From assembly GCA_003511825.1 (NCBI GenBank), contig DOIU01000491.1:1-11542 (forward strand): a stretch of 11,542 bases of DNA, in the 5' to 3' direction. Of this stretch, positions 6,476-11,542 are shown piece after piece. The translations under genes and the position numbers were made by a program. Every line of letters begins with the position of its first letter. The stretch's first letter is position 1. The DNA comes from Gammaproteobacteria bacterium. GTDB lineage: Bacteria > Pseudomonadota > Gammaproteobacteria > Granulosicoccales > Granulosicoccaceae. The notes under the pieces are model-generated. The model saw only the letters and a program-made list of their open reading frames with translations. It made no database searches and was not told the origin of the DNA.

Positions 6476-6529
6476 AGTCTAGCGTGCTGCGCGTCAAACC
6501 GTGTCGAGCCTCTGTAAAGAAAGCGTCAA
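6476..6529 (-). promoter_or_regulatory. CpxR-like box and promoter of cpxR
   Basis: GTAAA (6514-6518), six bases, GTCAA (6525-6529) on the plus strand form an imperfect CpxR-type direct repeat with an 11-bp period. Read on the minus strand, TTTAC is followed after 17 bases by TGAC (6493-6496) and after 11 more by TAGACT (6476-6481), a four-of-six -10. The start would be near 6469, about 20 bases before the cpxR ATG. All spacings equal those at the spy-like promoter. The intergenic space is 101 bases, so cpxR probably has this promoter in addition to any readthrough from the S4 gene. Confidence 0.62.
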
Positions 6530-6549
6530 GCGCCGTGATGGCAGTCGCA

Positions 6550-6768
6550 CTAAGACGGCGTTAAGGTCACCCGATACGTGTCCTCGCCGAGGGCGATCAC
6601 GTCGCCTGCGTGAATCTTACGCCGCTTACGACATTCAACCGCGTCGTTCACCCGCACTTGCCCCTCACCGATCAGCCATTTGGCCTCGCCGCCACTGGCG
6701 GCGAGACTGGCGAACTTGAGCAGTTTGTAGAGTTCGACCGGTTCGCGATCAATCGACAGTGTTTGCAT
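6550..6768 (-). CDS. ybcJ: YbcJ-like S4-domain RNA-binding protein
   Basis: This 72-residue protein is almost entirely one S4 RNA-binding fold. It shows VELYKLLKFASLAASGGEAK (about 11-30), then the S4 core IGEGQVRVNDAVECRKRRKI (about 33-52) and AGDVIAL. It matches E. coli YbcJ (70 residues) in length and pattern, including EGQVxVxxAVExRKRxKI. S4 domains bind structured RNA, often ribosomal, but the target of YbcJ proteins is not settled. The curA-like gene ends only 14 bases upstream on the same strand, so they are probably cotranscribed. No strong Shine-Dalgarno is seen before the ATG at 6768. Confidence 0.85.
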   Translation of the reverse strand: MQTLSIDREPVELYKLLKFASLAASGGEAKWLIGEGQVRVNDAVECRKRRKIHAGDVIALGEDTYRVTLTPS

Positions 6769-6782
6769 GTCGTAGACTGGCG

Positions 6783-7823
6783 TCAGATCTGCGTCTTACC
6801 CGGCTCCAGGGCCACGCGCACAATGTGTTTGCCCAGGTTGCGTCCCATGAGCATGCCCTTAAAGGCTTCTGGCGCATTTTGCAAGCCCTCGACCCGGTCT
6901 TCGTGATAGACGATATCGCCGTTCTCCATCCAGGCAGTCATGTCATCCAGGAACGCCGCTTCGCGATCCAGGTGGTCTTGGACGATAAAGCCCTGCATCA
7001 ACACGCGGTTAACGAGCAGGCTGCGCATCAGCAAGGGCACGCGGTCTGGTCCGGGGGGTAGCTCGGTCAGGTTGTAGTAAGCGATACCGCCGCACAGGGG
7101 CACGCGTGCGCCGGTATTCAAATGCCCGCACACCGCTTCCAGTACGCGCCCGCCGACGTTTTCAAAATACACATCCACGCCATCCGGGCAGGCGTTGGCC
7201 AGCTGTGACAAAAAGCCGTCACTCTTGTAGTTTATGCAATCGTCAAAGCCGAGCTTATTCACCACGTGGTCGCACTTGGTCGGCGTGCCCGCGATACCAA
7301 TCACACGACAGCCTTGCAGCTTTGCAATCTGCCCGGCGATAGACCCCACCGCACCGGCCGCCGACGACACCACTACCGTATCACCGGACTGGGGTTTACC
7401 AATGTCCAGCATGCCCACATAGGCCGCTAACCCCGGCACGCCGGTCACGCCCAGCGCTTGTGACACTGGCTGCTTGCGCGGGTCCAGCTTGCGCAAGCCG
7501 GTACCGTCAGACACCGCGTATTCCTGCCAGCCGTTTTCGCTCAAGACAAAGTCATCGACACTGAAGTCAGGGTGATCGGATTGTATGACCTGGCTGACCG
7601 TGGCACCGGCCAAGACCTCGCCAATGGCAATCGGCTCAATATACGACTTTCCCTCGTTCATACGACCGCGCACTGACGGATCGAGCGACAGATATAGGGT
7701 CTTGAGCAGCAATTCGCCGGCGCCCGGCTGTGGGGCATCCGTCTGAACAAACTTAAAATTGGTGGACTTGGGCAAGCCTAGCGGACGCGTCTCAAGGAGA
7801 ATCTGTTTATTGCTTTGACTCAT
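6783..7823 (-). CDS. curA: NADPH-dependent MDR-family enone/double-bond reductase, CurA-like
   Basis: The 346-residue protein belongs to the zinc-independent medium-chain dehydrogenase/reductase group that includes E. coli CurA (345 residues) and leukotriene B4 12-hydroxydehydrogenase-type reductases. It should reduce the activated C=C bond of alpha,beta-unsaturated carbonyls with NADPH. The GroES-like half contains YLSLDPSVRGRMNEGKSY (about 44-61) and GWQEY (98-102). The Rossmann half contains the nucleotide-binding turn AAGAVG (155-160), and ENVGG lies further on. The C-terminal part ends MGRNLGKHIVRV. Zinc-ligand motifs of alcohol dehydrogenases are absent. The ATG at 7823 has AGGA nine bases upstream. 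The S4 gene follows after 14 bases. The physiological substrate is unknown; detoxification of reactive aldehydes or ketones is a family-level inference. Confidence 0.9.
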   Translation of the reverse strand: MSQSNKQILLETRPLGLPKSTNFKFVQTDAPQPGAGELLLKTLYLSLDPSVRGRMNEGKSYIEPIAIGEVLAGATVSQVIQSDHPDFSVDDFVLSENGWQEYAVSDGTGLRKLDPRKQPVSQALGVTGVPGLAAYVGMLDIGKPQSGDTVVVSSAAGAVGSIAGQIAKLQGCRVIGIAGTPTKCDHVVNKLGFDDCINYKSDGFLSQLANACPDGVDVYFENVGGRVLEAVCGHLNTGARVPLCGGIAYYNLTELPPGPDRVPLLMRSLLVNRVLMQGFIVQDHLDREAAFLDDMTAWMENGDIVYHEDRVEGLQNAPEAFKGMLMGRNLGKHIVRVALEPGKTQI

Positions 7824-7851
7824 ACGTTTAGATCCTGGTGTGTATGCATAT

Positions 7852-7881
7852 CGGCGCCTATGATAGCCCAGAATGGCGCCG
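7852..7881. repeat. Inverted repeat between dnaE2 and the curA-like gene
   Basis: CGGCGCC (7852-7858) and GGCGCCG (7875-7881) are perfect 7-bp arms around 16 bases. The loop holds, on the minus strand, TATCAT (7860-7865), a five-of-six -10 hexamer about 37 bases before the curA-like ATG, but no good -35 could be paired with it. The repeat might be an operator around this -10, or a weak end for the dnaE2 transcript. No T-run follows the stem. Confidence 0.3.
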
Positions 7882-7911
7882 TGTGCTGGTCTGCAAACGG
7901 CCTGTGTAGTG

Positions 7912-10900
7912 TCAGTGAAAATCGCGCGAGCGCGTGCTCAGTTTGCCCAGCCAGGCGGTGTAGTCGTGAAGCGCATCAGCAATCACATGCACCACCCGCC
8001 CTTCGCGCTCAACCCGCCCCTTGACCAGCAATAAACGCCCATGCACAACCGCTTTTTGGTAGCGCGTCGCCACGCGCGACCAGATAATGATATTGCTGTC
8101 GCCGAATTCATCCTCCAGGGTAATAAAGATAGTGCCACCGGCATTGGGGTGCTGGCGATTGATCACCAAGCCCACCAGCTGCACCGGTTGGGTGCTGTTC
8201 CAACGCGCCAATGCGCGCGATGACACCCAGCCCTCGCGCTCAAACACCGGCCGCAATAGCGCCAGCGGATGTCGGCGTAAGGTCACGCCCGTGTGCGCGT
8301 AGTCCGCCACGATATCCGCCGCTTCTGTGGGGACAGGCAAGCGTGCCGCCGCCTCCGTCGGCGACGGTACCGCTGCGAACAAGCCCTGCCCGAACTCGGC
8401 GCCCAAGGCCTGCCAACTGGCTTGATGGCGATGACCGGCCAGACTGCGCAGTGCATCCGCAGCGGCCAGGGCCTTGCGCTCTTTATGACTGATGGAGACA
8501 CGCCGCTGCAAGTCGTCCACATCCGCGAGGCGCTGCTGGTCACGACAGGCGACGATGCGCTGCGCCGTCGCCTCACTCAAGCCCTTGACGCGATGCAAGC
8601 CCAGACGAATCGCAGGCTCGCCGTCTGCGCCGGGTGTCAGGCTTGACGCCCAGTCACTGTACGACACATCGGCAGGCAACACCTCCACACCGCAACGACG
8701 CGCCTCCTGGATCAGCTGCGCGGGCGCATAAAACCCCATCGGTTGGCTGTTCAGCAAGGCGCAAGTAAACGCGGCGGGATGGTGACACTTCAGCCACGCC
8801 GAGACATAGGCAATCAAGGCAAAACTGGCCGAATGCGACTCGGGAAAACCGTATTCCCCAAAGCCTTTAATCTGATTAAAAATCTGCTCGGCAAAGCGCT
8901 GCTCATAGCCTCGGCGCAACATGCCATCAATCAATTTCTGCCGAAAGCTCTCCAGCTGTGCCGTGCTGCGCCAGGCACCAATGGCACGCCGGAGTTGATC
9001 GGCTTCACCGCCCGAAAAACCCGCCGCCACCATCGCCAGCTCAATCACCTGCTCCTGAAAAATCGGCACGCCCAGCGTGCGCTTCAGCACGGACGCCACT
9101 TCTTTACTGGGGTAAGTGACAGGCTCCTCGCCACGCCGGCGACGCAGGTAAGGGTGCACCATATCACCCTGAATTGGCCCGGGCCGCACAATCGCAATCT
9201 GGATGACCAGGTCATAGTAATTCGCGGGTTTTAAGCGCGGCAGCATATTCATTTGCGCCCGCGACTCAATCTGAAACACGCCGACGGTCTCGCCTTGCTG
9301 GATCATGCGATAGGTTTTGGGGTCTTCCGCGGGGATGCGATCAAAGTGAATATCCAGCTGGCAATAGTGCCGCAGCATCGCCAGGCAGCGGCTGATCGCA
9401 CTGAGCATGCCGAGCGCCAGGCAATCCACCTTGAGTAAACCGAGCGATTCCAGATCGCGCTTATCCCACTGGATGACGGTGCGATCCTCCATGCTTGCGT
9501 TTTCTACCGGCACCAGGCGCGACAGATTATCGCGGGCAATCACAAAGCCGCCGACGTGTTGCGACAAATGCCGCGGAAACCCCAGCAGTTGCGGCACCAG
9601 CGTCATCAAGCGTGCAATAACCGGGTTATCAGGCTCAAAACCGGCGTCGCGCAAATGGCTGTCACTGATTGTTTTGTCCCACCAGACCAGGCTGCTGCTT
9701 AGGCGACTGATCTGATCTACGCCCAGGCCGAGCGCCTTGCCGACATCGCGTAAGGCGCTCTTGCGCCGGTAGGTGATTAAGGTTGCTGCCAGGGCTGCGC
9801 GGTGCCGACCGTACTTGGCATAAATGTACTGCATGACTTCTTCACGCCGCGCGTTGTCAAAATCCACATCGATGTCAGGGGGCTCGTCACGCTCGCGAGA
9901 GATAAAGCGCTCAAACAGCATATTGCTGCGTGCCGGATCAACCGCCGTGATATGCAGGCAATAACAGACCACGGAATTCGCCGCCGAGCCGCGGCCCTGG
10001 CAAAGAATGCCTTGGCTGCGCGCAAACTGCACCACATCGTATACTGTGAGGAAGAAATGCGCATAACGCAACTCTGCGATCAGGGTTAACTCGTGCTCAA
10101 TCAGCGTGCGCACTTTCGGTGGCGCTCCCTCTGGCCAGTAGTGCTGCACACCGGATTCGGTCAATTGGCGTAAATAGGCGTCAGCGGTTAAGCCCGGCGG
10201 TACTAAATCGTCTGGGTACTCGTAGCGCAACGCGCGCATCGTAAAGTCACACAAACCGGCGATGCGCAGCGTCTCGGCCAGCCATTGCGGTTTGTAGCGC
10301 TGCGCCAAGGCTGCGCGCGGGCGCAAGTGGCGCTCGGCATTGGGGTAAAGCGCAAAGCCGGCTTCCCCCAGGGTGGTGTTCAGGCGCACCGCAGTGAGCA
10401 CGTCTTGCAGCGGCTGGCGACCTCGCCGATGCATATGCACATCGCCACAGGCAACCAATGGCACGCCCGTCTCTGCGCTGATGTCTTCCAGCAGATGCAG
10501 ACGCTGCGCCTCGTTCGGTAAATACAAGCATTGCACCGCCAACCAACAACACTGGGGGAACTGCGCTTGCAGCGCACGCACCTGCTGCCGATGGGTGTCG
10601 TGCCACGCAACAGGCTCGGTAACCGACAACTGCGGGATTAAAATGGCCAGGCAATCCGGCAATCCGCCGTCGAGGTCTGCCATGGTCAGGCAGTAATCGC
10701 CCTTTGCCGCGCGGCGACGGCCTCGTGTGATCAGGGCGGAAAGCTGCGCATAGCCTTCACGGTTGGTCGCCAGCAGTACCAGCTTGGGCCCGTCCTGCAG
10801 CTGGATTTCACTGCCGATGATCAAATGCAAGCCTGTTTCTTCGGCGGCTTCGTGCGCGCGCACCAGTCCGGCGAAAGAGCATTCGTCCGTCAGCGCCAGT

Positions 10901-11040
10901 GCTCGGTAGCCCAAGGCATGGGCATGTTCGACCAATTCCTGAGGATGCGAGGCGCCGCGCAAGAAACTGAAGTTACTCACACAATGCAACTCGGCGTATT
11001 CAGGCAGGATCGCCGATGCACTCACCCGTGGCTGGGTCAC
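7912..11040 (-). CDS. dnaE2: Error-prone DNA polymerase DnaE2 (ImuC)
   Basis: This 1042-residue C-family polymerase does translesion synthesis with ImuB. Order of domains: PHP domain with YAELHCVSNFSFLRGASHP (15-33); palm and fingers with PDIDVDFD, giving catalytic Asp391 and Asp393, and the third Asp539 in LLKVDCLALGML; IVRPGPIQGDMVHPYL (618-632) and IFQEQVIEL; helix-hairpin-helix region; then an OB domain near the C-terminus (VQLVGLVINRQHP onward). All three metal-binding aspartates are present. As usual in DnaE2, the PHP start reads HCVS where replicative DnaE has HxHS. The GTG at 11040 is chosen because it overlaps the imuB stop (TAGTG) and gives the family length. The open frame continues 60 codons further upstream, but that part is the imuB coding region read in another frame. 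A second GTG at 11025 is possible. SOS control is known for the family; no LexA site lies in view. Confidence 0.93.
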   Translation of the reverse strand: MTQPRVSASAILPEYAELHCVSNFSFLRGASHPQELVEHAHALGYRALALTDECSFAGLVRAHEAAEETGLHLIIGSEIQLQDGPKLVLLATNREGYAQLSALITRGRRRAAKGDYCLTMADLDGGLPDCLAILIPQLSVTEPVAWHDTHRQQVRALQAQFPQCCWLAVQCLYLPNEAQRLHLLEDISAETGVPLVACGDVHMHRRGRQPLQDVLTAVRLNTTLGEAGFALYPNAERHLRPRAALAQRYKPQWLAETLRIAGLCDFTMRALRYEYPDDLVPPGLTADAYLRQLTESGVQHYWPEGAPPKVRTLIEHELTLIAELRYAHFFLTVYDVVQFARSQGILCQGRGSAANSVVCYCLHITAVDPARSNMLFERFISRERDEPPDIDVDFDNARREEVMQYIYAKYGRHRAALAATLITYRRKSALRDVGKALGLGVDQISRLSSSLVWWDKTISDSHLRDAGFEPDNPVIARLMTLVPQLLGFPRHLSQHVGGFVIARDNLSRLVPVENASMEDRTVIQWDKRDLESLGLLKVDCLALGMLSAISRCLAMLRHYCQLDIHFDRIPAEDPKTYRMIQQGETVGVFQIESRAQMNMLPRLKPANYYDLVIQIAIVRPGPIQGDMVHPYLRRRRGEEPVTYPSKEVASVLKRTLGVPIFQEQVIELAMVAAGFSGGEADQLRRAIGAWRSTAQLESFRQKLIDGMLRRGYEQRFAEQIFNQIKGFGEYGFPESHSASFALIAYVSAWLKCHHPAAFTCALLNSQPMGFYAPAQLIQEARRCGVEVLPADVSYSDWASSLTPGADGEPAIRLGLHRVKGLSEATAQRIVACRDQQRLADVDDLQRRVSISHKERKALAAADALRSLAGHRHQASWQALGAEFGQGLFAAVPSPTEAAARLPVPTEAADIVADYAHTGVTLRRHPLALLRPVFEREGWVSSRALARWNSTQPVQLVGLVINRQHPNAGGTIFITLEDEFGDSNIIIWSRVATRYQKAVVHGRLLLVKGRVEREGRVVHVIADALHDYTAWLGKLSTRSRDFH

Positions 11041-11542
11041 TAGCTGAAGAACCCGTGCACATACCACTGCTGTGGTACGTCCAAATCCCGGTAGACCCAC
11101 AGCCGCTGTCGCCGTGCGTTTTGCGCAATATAGTAGTCGCGACGCTGCGGTGCCTCGGTCCACCAACCCGATTCGATGCGCTCGGGGCCCGCCAGAAACT
11201 GCAGTGGTCCTTGCCAACAAGGCCCGGCCGCCGAGGGCCTTAACACTTGTGGTTCAGGCAACAGCCAGGCGGGTCGCCGTGTATACGGCCAGTCTTGCGC
11301 GCGGTACGTCGCTCCTCGATCGGCTGGCTCACGGGCGTGTTCGGGAGCGGCTGTACTGGCGCGCTCCGGTCGGTGGTCCGCCGCACCGGACAGCTGCTGA
11401 ATCACGTCCGCGCCCAAGCGGGTGTGTACGCGTTCAAGTACGTGCTTAAACGCGGTTTGCGACGCGGCTGTCGGCCCCAATAGGTCTTGGGGTTGCGACG
11501 CCAGTGGCAACAGATGCCGCACCTGCAAGCACAGCCCCTCCA
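11040..11542 (-). CDS. imuB: ImuB-like Y-family polymerase homologue, C-terminal part (runs off the window)
   Basis: Only the last 167 codons are inside the window; the frame is open to its edge with no start. The C-terminal ImuB signature is clear: RPAWLLPEPQVL, then GPERIESGWW, RRDYYIAQN, RLWVYRDLD and QWYVHGFFS at the end. ImuB is a catalytically inactive Y-family polymerase relative that links DnaE2 to the sliding clamp. Near the start of the visible part, ASQPQDLLGP (about 11474-11498) resembles a degenerate clamp-binding motif (Q-x-x-L-hydrophobic). The stop TAG shares its last base with the GTG of dnaE2. The active-site-like palm domain and any imuA gene would lie beyond the window. 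Confidence 0.87.
   Translation of the reverse strand, partial: EGLCLQVRHLLPLASQPQDLLGPTAASQTAFKHVLERVHTRLGADVIQQLSGAADHRPERASTAAPEHAREPADRGATYRAQDWPYTRRPAWLLPEPQVLRPSAAGPCWQGPLQFLAGPERIESGWWTEAPQRRDYYIAQNARRQRLWVYRDLDVPQQWYVHGFFS

Noticed and set aside
5666..6517. Long plus-strand open frame (283 codons) opposite cpxR
   Set aside because: It is antisense to cpxR, whose receiver and DNA-binding motifs are unmistakable. The predicted protein has no recognisable domain and a composition typical of shadow frames in GC-rich DNA.
7824..7911. LexA box or SOS promoter near dnaE2
   Set aside because: No CTGT-N8-ACAG type site was seen here. The cassette promoter would lie upstream of imuA or imuB, outside the window.
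8743..9234. Plus-strand open frame inside the dnaE2 region, with others at 8293-8646 and 9802-10089
   Set aside because: All lie opposite the polymerase core with its intact catalytic aspartates. They are shadows of high-GC third positions.
11041..11220. N-terminal extension of dnaE2 upstream of the GTG
   Set aside because: The 60 extra codons do not resemble a PHP domain. The DNA encodes the conserved ImuB C-terminus in another frame.

Overview
The window looks like ordinary chromosomal DNA of a gammaproteobacterium. The CpxR-, CpxA-, YbcJ- and CurA-like proteins resemble enterobacterial homologues, and an imuB-dnaE2 mutagenesis cassette is present. Codon use is GC-rich, while the first 240 bases are only about 42% GC by hand count. 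No RNA gene, insertion sequence, phage gene or CRISPR array is visible.

Layout. Plus strand: an SRPBCC (AHSA1-like) gene at 261-722, overlapping by 20 bases an ArsR-type repressor gene at 703-1044. They lie behind two identical-arm palindromes (GCAAC-N6-GTTGC). Minus strand, converging on this pair: a membrane protein with two Gate (nucleoside-recognition) domains at 1087-2025, preceded by a YbhB/YbcL (PEBP) gene at 2067-2705. Plus strand, divergent from the PEBP gene: an MscS-type small mechanosensitive channel at 2871-3722. From 3792 to the end of the window everything is on the minus strand. In transcription order this is imuB (3' part only), dnaE2, curA-like reductase, YbcJ-like S4 protein, cpxR, cpxA and a Spy/CpxP-like periplasmic protein followed by a good intrinsic terminator.

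How the genes work together. ImuB and DnaE2 are partners in damage-induced error-prone translesion synthesis, and their reading frames touch (TAGTG). CpxR, CpxA and the Spy/CpxP-like protein form an envelope-stress module. CpxA would sense misfolded envelope proteins, CpxR would regulate transcription, and the small LTxxQ protein is a typical periplasmic chaperone or feedback output. A CpxR-type direct repeat, GTAAA-N6-GTAAA or GTAAA-N6-GTCAA, sits upstream of both cpxR and the spy-like gene. At both promoters a third TGAC half-site and a plausible -10 hexamer follow at exactly the same distances. This matched architecture is the most informative non-coding signal found here. I found no clear candidate for a wholly new biological system; the novelty is mainly regulatory.
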